Assembly: GCA_013288685.1 (NCBI GenBank)
Contig: JABDBM010000019.1
Coordinates: 1 to 55,599, forward strand
Origin: Bacteroidota bacterium
GTDB taxonomy: Bacteria > Bacteroidota > Bacteroidia > Sphingobacteriales > Sphingobacteriaceae
DNA length: 55,599 nt
Direction of reading: 5' to 3'
Shown here: positions 45,872 through 53,836 of the stretch, piece after piece
Numbering within the stretch: position 1 is the first letter of the stretch
Layout of the letters: every line of letters starts with the position of its first letter
Translations under genes and position numbers: made by a program
Notes under the pieces: generated by a model
What the model was told of the DNA's origin: nothing
Seen by the model: only the letters and a program-made list of their open reading frames with translations
Databases searched by the model: none

Positions 45872-47524
45872 CTAATCCACCAGCACGCCTATATAATAGT
45901 TAAAAGTATCCACCTCAATATTATCCTTTGTAGTGCCTTCCATCTCAACCGGCTTAAACTTGGTTGAGGGAGTAATAAATTTATACGCACCACCTTTAAT
46001 GCGCACCTTAACAGGCATATTAAAATCCTTTACGTCAGCTATCCAGCGAACATATAATTTGCCTTTTGTTTGCATAAAGTTAAGTATCGGAATGCCTTTA
46101 TGTTTCAAATATTGCTCAAAAACCGGACTTAGGTTAATGCCCGCCTTATCGTTAATATAATCAACAATTTGGTCGTAAGTTACCGTCTGATGGTAGAAAG
46201 TCTTATTCAGCCCGCGTAGTATGCTGCGCCATTTTTCGTCATCATTAATGATGGTACGTATCATGTTCAGCATGTTGCCACCCTTATAATACATATCGCC
46301 CGAACCTTCTTTATTTACATTATAGGTTCCAACAATTGGCCTGTCGTTCACAATTTTGAAGCGGGTGCCATGTACATACTCTTGTCCGGCTTGCTTGCCA
46401 TAGCGCTGTTCCACAAATAATGATTCGGAATAATTGGTAAAGCTTTCGTGTATCCACATATCGGCCAAATCTTTCGAGGTGATATTATTGCCGAACCATT
46501 CGTGCCCGCTTTCGTGAACGATAATGAAATCCCATTTAAGGCCCCAGCCGGTGCCCGAAAGGTCGCTGCCCAGGTAACCGTTGCCATAATGATTACCGTA
46601 GGCGGTACCGCTTTGGTGCTCCATCCCCAAATGCGGAGCCTCAATAAGCTTGTACCCATCCTCGTAAAAAGGGTAGGGGCCGAACCAATGCTCAAAGGCT
46701 TTAATCATGTCCTTCACGTTTTCGCCAAATTGCTTTTTGGCCTTTTCAAGATTATAGGATAATACCCAGTAATCTAAGGTTAGCTTGCCTTTTTCGCCAT
46801 CGTAGGTATCACTAAAGTGCGAGTATTTACCAATATTGGCTTCAATATCGTAATTGTTGATGGGGTTGGCCACAAACCAGTCGAAACGGGTATAACCATT
46901 ACCCAAATCAGTTACTTTACGCAGGCGACCGTTTGATGCATCCTGCAATCCGGTTGGTACGCTGATGCTGATCAGGGCGCTATCAACCTCGTCGTACTGA
47001 TGATCCTTGTTAGGCCACCATATACTTGCGCCCACACCCTGGCAGGCCGTAGCTACAAAGGGGTTACCCAGCGAATCTTTGGAGAAAACAACGCCGCCAT
47101 CCCATGGCGCACGTTTGGCTATGGTTGGGTTGCCCGAATAGTATACGGTAAACTCATCCTTACTGCCCTTGGTTATTGTTTTTGGGAAAGTAACAAACAC
47201 CGCGTTAACCTCGCGGGTGTAGGGTAATTCATGCCCTTTGTAAATCACCTTTTCAACCTTCAGGTTGGCAAACAAATCGAATTGGAGTTTGGTAAAATCC
47301 TGTACAGCGGTAAATTTAAACAGGTTGCTGCCGCTGATGAATTTGTTATCGATATCGAACTTAACATCTAAATGGTAGTAATCGATATCGTAACAGGTAC
47401 GTAGCGGCGTAAGATAGCCGCGCAGCGAATCGGCGCGGGTAAATGTTTCCTTGGGTACGCCTAACTGGGCGCTGGCTTTTAGGCAGGCTGCGGTTAGGAG
47501 TAGGAATAGCAGGCGGAGTTTCAT
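45872..47524 (-). CDS. M1-family zinc aminopeptidase, exported
   Basis: A 550-residue metallopeptidase expected to trim N-terminal residues of peptides in the periplasm. Signal peptide to about residue 20 (LKASAQ). Active site: the substrate-recognition motif reads GMEHQS (about 300-305) in place of GAMEN, then HESGHEW (His337, Glu338, His341) and Glu360 in WIHESF, giving the HExxH-x18-E pattern. The C-terminal helical domain is short, as in the ~550-residue Bacteroidota subgroup. Own terminator downstream; a terminator also separates it from the CocE gene, so it is probably its own unit. Confidence 0.93.
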   Translation of the reverse strand: MKLRLLFLLLTAACLKASAQLGVPKETFTRADSLRGYLTPLRTCYDIDYYHLDVKFDIDNKFISGSNLFKFTAVQDFTKLQFDLFANLKVEKVIYKGHELPYTREVNAVFVTFPKTITKGSKDEFTVYYSGNPTIAKRAPWDGGVVFSKDSLGNPFVATACQGVGASIWWPNKDHQYDEVDSALISISVPTGLQDASNGRLRKVTDLGNGYTRFDWFVANPINNYDIEANIGKYSHFSDTYDGEKGKLTLDYWVLSYNLEKAKKQFGENVKDMIKAFEHWFGPYPFYEDGYKLIEAPHLGMEHQSGTAYGNHYGNGYLGSDLSGTGWGLKWDFIIVHESGHEWFGNNITSKDLADMWIHESFTNYSESLFVEQRYGKQAGQEYVHGTRFKIVNDRPIVGTYNVNKEGSGDMYYKGGNMLNMIRTIINDDEKWRSILRGLNKTFYHQTVTYDQIVDYINDKAGINLSPVFEQYLKHKGIPILNFMQTKGKLYVRWIADVKDFNMPVKVRIKGGAYKFITPSTKFKPVEMEGTTKDNIEVDTFNYYIGVLVD

Positions 47525-47566
47525 TGTATAGTAAGTTTTAGCATTGATGATTCGATCATTAAAAAC

Positions 47567-47600
47567 GCATAGCGATGGATTTTACGAACCATCGCTATGC
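47567..47600 (-). terminator. terminator downstream of the CocE/NonD gene
   Basis: GCATAGCGATGG, 10-nt loop, perfect mirror CCATCGCTATGC, then GTTTTT on the minus strand. It is between the CocE stop and the M1 start. Confidence 0.85.
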
Positions 47601-47662
47601 AATCATTTTCACCCAACAAAAATCGGTGAAATCATTTTATAATCGGTGTAATCACAAAAAAA

Positions 47663-49531
47663 TTATTGCAACACAGTAACCTTCACGCTCGATTTCGATT
47701 CAGCATCATGAAAAATCTTCACAGTCGACTTCTGGAAATCGGAGTCTTTGGCTTGGTTAATATCCTCAAACTGTTGCGGGTTTCTGTCTCCCAACGGGAA
47801 CCACGAGCTTTGTACCTGTATCATGATGCGGTGTCCCTTGCGGAAAGTATGCGCCACATCGGGCAGGTGATATTTTATCTCGGTTACCTTACCGGGAACA
47901 AATGGCTCGGGTTTTTCGAACGAGTTGCGGTATTTACCTCTAAAAATTTCGCCGCGCACCAGCATCTGGTAGCCGGCCATCGTTACATTTTTAGGGTTTG
48001 GTGATGGCGCAGGATAGTTATCCGGAAACACATCCACCAATTTTACCACATAATCCACATCGGTTGTGCTGATGGACGAAAATAAATCGGCCAGTACCGG
48101 ACCTGTTAACGTAATATCATCTTTTAAAGTATCAGTTTGATAAACCTTAACGTCTGGGCGTCGGCTTGCAAAACGCTGATCGTCCAGCATATACTCGCGG
48201 GTGCGGCGGGCCTGTATGCCATCCTGGTAAGGCACTGGTGAGTTAGGATCGCTCACGTATTCGTCAGCAGTTTCAGTTGTTGTTGGCGCATCAAATGATA
48301 GTTTGCCGTTTGCATGGAAATACAATGTTTTTTCAACTGTATTTTCGGGGGGCCATTTGCTAAATTTATGCCACTCGTTGCTACCCGATACAAATATTAC
48401 CGCTTTTGGCAGGTCTGCAGCGCCTTCGTCTTTCAAGTAAAATTTAAAGAAAGGCAACTCCACATTTTGCTCAAACCAAAGGCTGGTTTTTTGACCAAAG
48501 TTTTGATCCCCAAAAAACTGGCCATCGCCACGCTCCCAGCCGCCATGGAACCATGGACCCATTACCAATGTGTTAGGGTGCGTAGCGGGGTTTTGTTTTT
48601 CCAGCGCATCAAAAACGTGCAGTGCGCCAAAGCAATCTTCTGCATCAAAAAAGCCGCCAACAACCATAGTAGCCGGGGTGATATTTTTTAAATGCGGACG
48701 GATGTTCATCCCTTGCCAAAACGAATCGTAATTGGGGTGTGCCATCATATTGTTCCAAAACTCGACCGAATCGCCGAAGTAATGTTTTTTCAGATTAGGC
48801 AATGCGCCTTGTTGTAAATAGAACGCATAGTTATCAGGCGCTTTAAATTTGATGCCATTTTTAAATTGCGCAGGAGTAATCGGTTTTGGGCGCGGCACAC
48901 CAAAACTGGTGATAAACGAAAAAGCATCCATCTCGAACAATACACCATTATGGTGAAAGTCATCGCCAATAAACCAATCGGTAACCGGAGCCTGCGGCGA
49001 TACTGCCTTTAAAGCAGGGTGTGCATTGGGTAACGATGCAGTTGAATAAAAACCAGGGTACGAAATACCTTCAATACCCACTTTGCCATTATTATTAGGC
49101 AGGTTTTTTATCAACCAATCAATAGTATCGTAAGTGTCAGAACTTTCGTCAACTTGTTTACCTTTTTTATTGTCGATATCGGGGCGTACATCCACAAAAT
49201 CGCCCTCGCTCATCCATTTGCCGCGTACATCCTGGTACACAAAAATAAAGCCTTCCTTTTCTAAAAAGGCGTTTTGCCCAAGCGACCTTTTATACTCGTT
49301 TTCGCCATAAGGGGCAACGGTGTAAGGTGTGCGGGTCATTAAAATAGGATATTTTTTGGTTTGATCCTTTGGTAAATAAATGGAGGTGAACAGCCGTTTA
49401 CCATCGCGCATGGTAATGTATTGTTCCATTTTGGTGTAATGTTGCCGTACGTAACCGGTATCGGCCGCGGGCTGGGCATAGGATGCTATAAAATACAGCA
49501 TAAGCCCCAACGAGAGCAGGAGTTTTTTCAT
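47663..49531 (-). CDS. CocE/NonD-family hydrolase (X-Pro dipeptidyl-peptidase S15-like)
   Basis: A 622-residue exported serine hydrolase (signal peptide to about residue 20, IASYAQ). The alpha/beta hydrolase domain has YITMRDGKRLFTSIYLPKD, FVYQDVRGKWMSEG, the nucleophile elbow GISYPGF with Ser157, GGFFDAEDCFGA (candidate acid) and GPWFHGGW (candidate His). The C-terminal jelly-roll domain begins near 480 and ends with HRIMIQVQSSWFPLGDRNPQ. Family members cleave acyl-prolyl peptides, beta-lactam esters or cocaine-like esters; the substrate is unknown. Confidence 0.92.
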   Translation of the reverse strand: MKKLLLSLGLMLYFIASYAQPAADTGYVRQHYTKMEQYITMRDGKRLFTSIYLPKDQTKKYPILMTRTPYTVAPYGENEYKRSLGQNAFLEKEGFIFVYQDVRGKWMSEGDFVDVRPDIDNKKGKQVDESSDTYDTIDWLIKNLPNNNGKVGIEGISYPGFYSTASLPNAHPALKAVSPQAPVTDWFIGDDFHHNGVLFEMDAFSFITSFGVPRPKPITPAQFKNGIKFKAPDNYAFYLQQGALPNLKKHYFGDSVEFWNNMMAHPNYDSFWQGMNIRPHLKNITPATMVVGGFFDAEDCFGALHVFDALEKQNPATHPNTLVMGPWFHGGWERGDGQFFGDQNFGQKTSLWFEQNVELPFFKFYLKDEGAADLPKAVIFVSGSNEWHKFSKWPPENTVEKTLYFHANGKLSFDAPTTTETADEYVSDPNSPVPYQDGIQARRTREYMLDDQRFASRRPDVKVYQTDTLKDDITLTGPVLADLFSSISTTDVDYVVKLVDVFPDNYPAPSPNPKNVTMAGYQMLVRGEIFRGKYRNSFEKPEPFVPGKVTEIKYHLPDVAHTFRKGHRIMIQVQSSWFPLGDRNPQQFEDINQAKDSDFQKSTVKIFHDAESKSSVKVTVLQ

Positions 49532-49788
49532 GTTTAATTTGGGTCAGTTAATTAAAAAGCTAATTTAATATTTAATCGGGTAATTGAGCTTTGGTGATAA
49601 TAACGTTACATTTCGATTTCGGATTGGGATGTTCGATTTCGGCGTTGTTAATGATTAGCGTGATAAATAGGTGATATCACCGTTTTTGATTTTTAGTCCT
49701 TCGAATCCAGGTTCAGACAATATAAATCCGAAATTCCACATCCGAAATCCCAAATCAAAAATAACTTATTAAAATAATTTAAAAAGTA
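49532..49788. repeat. inverted word-repeat locus, GATTTCGG type, with a 12-bp palindrome
   Basis: Left arm 49612-49643 repeats CGATTTCGGATTGGGATGTT and CGATTTCGG; right arm 49727-49756 has the mirrored words ATCCGAAATTCC and ACATCCGAAATCCCAAATC. Between them lies the perfect palindrome GGTGATATCACC (49670-49681), a possible operator. No gene seen in this stretch. Confidence 0.65.
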
Positions 49789-49820
49789 TTGCATTTATTG
49801 AATTTGTTTTATTAAGTTTG
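49789..49820 (+). promoter_or_regulatory. promoter: TTG-N21-TAAGTTTG
   Basis: -33 TTG at 49789-49791, 21-nt spacer, -7 element TAAGTTTG at 49813-49820 (exact TAnnTTTG). This is the best-formed promoter in the window; it points at the structured RNA at 49827. Confidence 0.6.
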
Positions 49821-49826
49821 TATTAG

Positions 49827-49948
49827 ATAATGCACAAAGTATTTATACACAGACTATGCAATGACCTTATGTCGGTAAGGTTTATTTTAATAGGTAGATT
49901 GGTTTGAATTGAATCCTCGCTCAGGCGGGGATTTTCTTTGTGACATTA
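49827..49948 (+). ncRNA. candidate structured small RNA, about 115-120 nt
   Basis: No coding frame. Three helices can be drawn. P1 closes the ends: AATGCACAAAG (49829-49839) with CTTTGTGACATT (49936-49947), 11 pairs and one bulged A. P2: ACCTTA-TGTCGG-TAAGGT (49864-49881). P3: AATCCTCGC-TCAG-GCGGGGATT (49912-49933, one G-U), followed by TTCTTTG, which reads as an intrinsic terminator. A promoter ends 7 nt upstream. No SRP, tmRNA or known riboswitch consensus is evident; a 6S-type RNA (6S-Flavo of Bacteroidota) is one possibility. It could instead be a leader for the nagB gene at 50033. Confidence 0.5.
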
Positions 49949-49953
49949 TTAAG

Positions 49954-50029
49954 CGGAAAGTCTTAAGTCGAAAGTCTTAAGTCGGAGATTTTCAGCTCAG
50001 AACCTTAGACTTAGGACTTCATACTTAAC
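49954..50029. repeat. inverted word-repeat locus, AAGTCTTAAGTC type
   Basis: Left arm (49954-49985): GGAAAGTCTTAAGTCGAAAG and TCTTAAGTCGG. Right arm (50003-50029): mirrored CTTAGACTTAGGACTTCATA. Ends 3 nt before the nagB ATG, so its stem could hide the ribosome-binding region. Shares words with 44903-44971. Confidence 0.8.
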
Positions 50030-50032
50030 CAA

Positions 50033-51952
50033 ATGGCACGATTAAATTTATTGGAAGAAACCCGGTACGAAAAATTGCCGGTAACCGTTTACAGCAATCA
50101 ACAAATTGCATCAGTAGCAGTAGCAAACCGCATAGCAGCATTAATACGCAGTAAGGAAGCTAAGGGCGAAAAAACCGTATTAGGCCTGGCCACCGGTGTA
50201 ACCCCCATTGGTGTTTATGCCGAACTGGTACGTCAGCACAAGCACGAAGGTTTGAGCTTTAAAAACGTAATCACCTTTAATTTGGATGAATACTACCCCA
50301 TGCAGCCTACAGCGGTACAAAGCTATGTGACTTTCATGAATGAAAATTTGTTTGGCCATGTGGATATTGACAAAAACAACGTGCATATTCCCGACGGTAC
50401 TTTACAACAGGAAGATGTTGCCGCGTTTTGTTTAGAGTACGAGCAAAAAATAACCAAACTGGGCGGATTGGATCTGCAAATATTAGGTATCGGGCGTACC
50501 GGCCACATCGGTTTTAACGAGCCAGGTTCTGCGCCAAACTCGGGTACCCGCTTAGTAACGCTTGATGACCTTACCATAAATGATGCGTCGCGCGATTTCG
50601 GCGGCAAAGAGAACGTACCGACAAAAGCCATCACCATGGGCGTGGGTACCATATTTAAAGCCCGCGAAATTATCCTGATGGCCTGGAGCCGCAAAAAAGC
50701 GACGATTGTAAAGAAGGCAGTTGAGGGCGAAATATCAGGCGATGTACCTGCTACCTTTTTGCAATTAAGCGAGCATGTGGAATTTGTGCTGGATGAAGCC
50801 GCTGCAAGCTCACTCACAAGATTTGATACCCCATGGCTGGTAAAAGATTGTGTTTGGGAAAACGAACTGAAGAAAAAGGCAGTGATCTGGCTGGCCAACA
50901 CCACCGGCAAACCGGTATTGAAACTAACCGAAGAAGACTACAATAACCACGGCATGGCCCAATTGGCAGTTGAACAAGGCCCGGTTTATAATATTAACAT
51001 TGACATATTTAACCAAATACAACACACGATAACCGGCTGGCCGGGCGGTAAGCCCCACGCCGATGATTCGCAAAGGCCCGAAAGGGCGCAGCCGGCCCAA
51101 AAACGCTCCATCATTTTTTCGCCTCACCCGGACGATGATGTGATTTCAATGGGCGGTACCTTTATCCGCTTAGTTGACCAGGGGCACGATGTGCATGTGG
51201 CATATCAAACCTCTGGCAACACGGCTGTTTGGGACGATGATGTGCTTCGGTTTGTTGAATTTGCTATCGATTTTAATGAAAGCATCGGCGAAGACAATAC
51301 CCGATTGAAAACAATTTACGATGAAATGCGCGCTTTTATTCCTACCAAACAGCCCAACCAGGTAGATACAAAGGAGATAAGGGATGTAAAAGGATTTATT
51401 CGTAAAACTGAAGCTATATCCGGCGCACGTTATGCCGGTTTGCCCGATGACCACATTCATTTTATGGCTCTTCCGTTTTATGAAACCGGTAAAATCAAGA
51501 AGAATACTGCGGGTGAGGAGGATATTAACCTCACCATTGAGCTGTTACAAAAAATAAAACCCCATCAAATATTTGCCGCCGGCGATTTTGCCGATCCTAA
51601 TGGAACACATTTGGTTTGCTTCAACATTATATTAGGCGCATTAAACAAACTGAAAGAAACTGAGGAATGGGTGAAAGATTGCTGGTTATGGATGTACCGC
51701 GGTGCATGGCAGGAATTTGATACCTGGGAAATTGAAATGGCCGTGCCGCTATCACCACAGGAAGTGATCAGGAAACGTAATGCTATATTTAAACACCAAA
51801 GTCAAAAAGACAGACCTGTATTTCCGGGTGATGACGCCCGTGAGTTTTGGGTAAGAGCCGAAGACCGGACTATGGAGACTGCGCGCAGCTACGATAAATT
51901 AGGTATGGCCGAGTACGAGGCTATGGAGGCTTTTGTAAGGTATATTTACTAA
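50033..51952 (+). CDS. nagB: glucosamine-6-phosphate deaminase fused to a PIG-L (LmbE-like) deacetylase domain
   Basis: 639 residues. N-terminal NagB domain (1-~290): deaminates glucosamine-6-P to fructose-6-P and ammonia; shows LGLATGVTPIGVY, TFNLDEYYPM (Asp85) and LGIGRTGHIGFNEPGS (His158, Glu163). Where E. coli NagB has NDGH, this has RTGH, so the Asp141 equivalent is Thr. C-terminal PIG-L domain (~355-639): FSPHPDDDVISMGG (His365, Asp367, Asp368 metal site) and GDFADPNGTH, the signature of N-acetyl-sugar deacetylases. The fusion, frequent in Bacteroidota, could couple removal of acetyl and amino groups in GlcNAc use. Only a repeat stem lies between it and the RNA candidate. Confidence 0.92.
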   Translation: MARLNLLEETRYEKLPVTVYSNQQIASVAVANRIAALIRSKEAKGEKTVLGLATGVTPIGVYAELVRQHKHEGLSFKNVITFNLDEYYPMQPTAVQSYVTFMNENLFGHVDIDKNNVHIPDGTLQQEDVAAFCLEYEQKITKLGGLDLQILGIGRTGHIGFNEPGSAPNSGTRLVTLDDLTINDASRDFGGKENVPTKAITMGVGTIFKAREIILMAWSRKKATIVKKAVEGEISGDVPATFLQLSEHVEFVLDEAAASSLTRFDTPWLVKDCVWENELKKKAVIWLANTTGKPVLKLTEEDYNNHGMAQLAVEQGPVYNINIDIFNQIQHTITGWPGGKPHADDSQRPERAQPAQKRSIIFSPHPDDDVISMGGTFIRLVDQGHDVHVAYQTSGNTAVWDDDVLRFVEFAIDFNESIGEDNTRLKTIYDEMRAFIPTKQPNQVDTKEIRDVKGFIRKTEAISGARYAGLPDDHIHFMALPFYETGKIKKNTAGEEDINLTIELLQKIKPHQIFAAGDFADPNGTHLVCFNIILGALNKLKETEEWVKDCWLWMYRGAWQEFDTWEIEMAVPLSPQEVIRKRNAIFKHQSQKDRPVFPGDDAREFWVRAEDRTMETARSYDKLGMAEYEAMEAFVRYIY

Positions 51953-51961
51953 CTATGTTGG

Positions 51962-51992
51962 GCCAAACTTAGTTTTCGAAACTAAGTTTGGC
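51962..51992. terminator. 14-bp perfect hairpin between converging genes
   Basis: GCCAAACTTAGTTT, loop TCG, mirror AAACTAAGTTTGGC, 10 nt after the nagB stop. No U-run on either strand, so intrinsic termination is uncertain. Confidence 0.55.
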
Positions 51993-52009
51993 GCTGCTCA
52001 CGGGCCGCG

Positions 52010-52930
52010 CTACCCTTTTTTAGCAAAATACTTTACTTGCAACTGCTTTACAAAACGTAATCCGCGTTGTAATAAAGTACCCTTACGGTTTTTAAGAAAG
52101 TGTTTTATAGCCAAATAAGCCAAAGGGTTTTCCTTAATTTCCGAAGGAAATTGCACTACCGGCTTTTTGGCTATTTGTACATGGTACGTTTTTTCGCTGT
52201 TTGAATGTACGCCGCTGCCATCGTGCCCTATGTTGTGAACCAGCGAGGTAGACGGGTTTAGCGTTAATCCCCCCTTTAAAAATATAGAGGCATACCAGCG
52301 TATGGCCCAGGAATTATTTTTACCTGCTTTAAAATGTTCCAGTTGCTTCCAAAAATTCATGGTACCTTCAATGGAAAATTGTTCTGTCTTCTTAGCATCA
52401 AATTGCTTCATCAAAACATCCACATCCGGTTCAAAGTTTTTCCAGGCGCGGGCCCAGGTTGCCCAACCCCAGCTGGTGGCAGCGCGGTAAAAGAACGTAT
52501 CGGGCAAGCCTTTGGTTTTTAGGTTGTACATATAGGCGCCTATATGCATCACCTTCTCTTCAGTGGCGTATTTGGTTAACGCCTCGTTAAAATATTGCAG
52601 GGTATAAACCGATGATAGCAAGTCATCCTCAAACACGATGACCTTTCCATATTCATTCACCAGTTGGGTAACACCGCTGATGATAGAATTAGCCAGCCCC
52701 ATGTTTTCCTTACGAACGATTACCTTAACCGATTTAAAGCCGGTTACCTCATTTGCCAGTTGTCTTACCTGCTCTACTTTTGCTTTATCGTCGTCGGTTT
52801 TAGGGCCATCAGAAAATATAAACAGACGCGATTCATCGGCCAATAAGTTTTTTTGCAAATAACTGATCGTACGGCGGGTATGCTCCGGACGGTTGTAAAC
52901 AAATAATGCGATGGGTGCAGGGTTTTGCAT
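52010..52930 (-). CDS. GT-A-type glycosyltransferase (GNT-I-like)
   Basis: 306-residue cytoplasmic or membrane-associated sugar transferase. IALFVYNRPEHTRRTISYL opens the nucleotide-sugar fold, SDGPK (40-44) and FEDDL (Glu101-Asp102-Asp103, the DxD-like metal site) follow, then WGWATWARAW and the basic tail. Last gene of a minus-strand surface-polysaccharide run; separated from the methyltransferase gene by palindromic element copy 3, so coupling may be broken. Confidence 0.82.
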   Translation of the reverse strand: MQNPAPIALFVYNRPEHTRRTISYLQKNLLADESRLFIFSDGPKTDDDKAKVEQVRQLANEVTGFKSVKVIVRKENMGLANSIISGVTQLVNEYGKVIVFEDDLLSSVYTLQYFNEALTKYATEEKVMHIGAYMYNLKTKGLPDTFFYRAATSWGWATWARAWKNFEPDVDVLMKQFDAKKTEQFSIEGTMNFWKQLEHFKAGKNNSWAIRWYASIFLKGGLTLNPSTSLVHNIGHDGSGVHSNSEKTYHVQIAKKPVVQFPSEIKENPLAYLAIKHFLKNRKGTLLQRGLRFVKQLQVKYFAKKG

Positions 52931-52947
52931 AGGGTTTCTTTTTTTTT

Positions 52948-53049
52948 GTCATTCTGAGCAGAGTGAAGAATCTTCTGAGACATACGTAACGAAATATGCA
53001 TCTCGGCTATTGCAAGGCGGAGAAGATCTTTCGCTATGCTCAGGGGGAC
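52948..53049 (-). repeat. palindromic interspersed element, copy 3 (reverse orientation)
   Basis: Read on the minus strand it begins GTCCCCCTGAGCATAGCGAA and ends GCTCAGAATGAC, with the core GCAATAG and ACGTATGTCTCAGAAGAT aligning to copies 1 and 2. It lies between the methyltransferase stop (53059) and the glycosyltransferase start (52930). Confidence 0.85.
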
Positions 53050-53058
53050 AAATCTGTA

Positions 53059-53835
53059 TCAATGAAATATCTCCACCTTTTCGCCAGCCTTTTTACAAAG
53101 TACGGTATAGGCATTGGCCAACTGTTCATTCATTTTTTTACCAAAAATTTTGCCAAGGCTACTTTTAACAGCAAACTCAGTGGCAATTTTTAAGTCGGTT
53201 ATAAAATTCTTCGGCTTTTTTTGGTTGATATAGGCGTTAAACCGGGTAACCTCGGGTTCAATCATCGATGTTAAATCGCGCTCAACTTCAAAGCCCTCGG
53301 TGCGTAATAAATAACGCAGCGAAGTTGGCGTATAAACATTAATATGTCCATAAGCCAGGAAGTGTTTTATGCGATTGTCGACGCCAGTTTTATAATCGCG
53401 GGGCACTTCAATTACGCAATAACGCGCTACCCGTTTCAACTCGCGCAATAACAAACGCTCGTGCTCCACATGCTCCAATACGTGCGACAGAATGATCAAA
53501 TCAAAACTATCATCCTCGAAAGGCAAATGATAACCATCAAATAACTGAACAGAAAGTAAATCATTAATTCCCCTGGAAAGGATATGCTCCACCCCGCTTG
53601 CAGAAATTTCTACCGCGTGATATTCAGGTGCAAAGTTTTTATCGGACAATAGCTTCAATATGCTGCCATCGCCCGCGCCAACTTCCAATACTTTTTTAAA
53701 AGAGTGACCTTTGCATACATCAATAATATGTTGCGCTTTAAATTTGGCGCCCAACATGCGCCAGGCTTCGTCGTGTTTTTCGTAAAATTCGTCGTATGCG
53801 GTTTTAACATTGCCGCTAACTATTTGTTCGGCCAT
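53059..53835 (-). CDS. class I SAM-dependent methyltransferase
   Basis: 258 residues. SAM motif VLEVGAGDGSILKLL (about 50-64), then a second acidic strand (EYHAVEISASGVEHIL) and the post-motif DLIILSHVLEHVEHERLLLRELKRVARYCVIEVPRD. Substrate unknown, perhaps a sugar or lipid carrier in the polysaccharide cluster. Start codon lies one base after the preceding gene's stop, showing tight coupling. Confidence 0.85.
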   Translation of the reverse strand: MAEQIVSGNVKTAYDEFYEKHDEAWRMLGAKFKAQHIIDVCKGHSFKKVLEVGAGDGSILKLLSDKNFAPEYHAVEISASGVEHILSRGINDLLSVQLFDGYHLPFEDDSFDLIILSHVLEHVEHERLLLRELKRVARYCVIEVPRDYKTGVDNRIKHFLAYGHINVYTPTSLRYLLRTEGFEVERDLTSMIEPEVTRFNAYINQKKPKNFITDLKIATEFAVKSSLGKIFGKKMNEQLANAYTVLCKKAGEKVEIFH

Positions 53836-53836
53836 A

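Noticed and set aside
49900..49945. tRNA-like or SRP-like fold around the CCTCGC/GCGGGG hairpin
   Set aside because: No acceptor stem, anticodon or T-loop pattern, and no SRP GGAAG-type loop.
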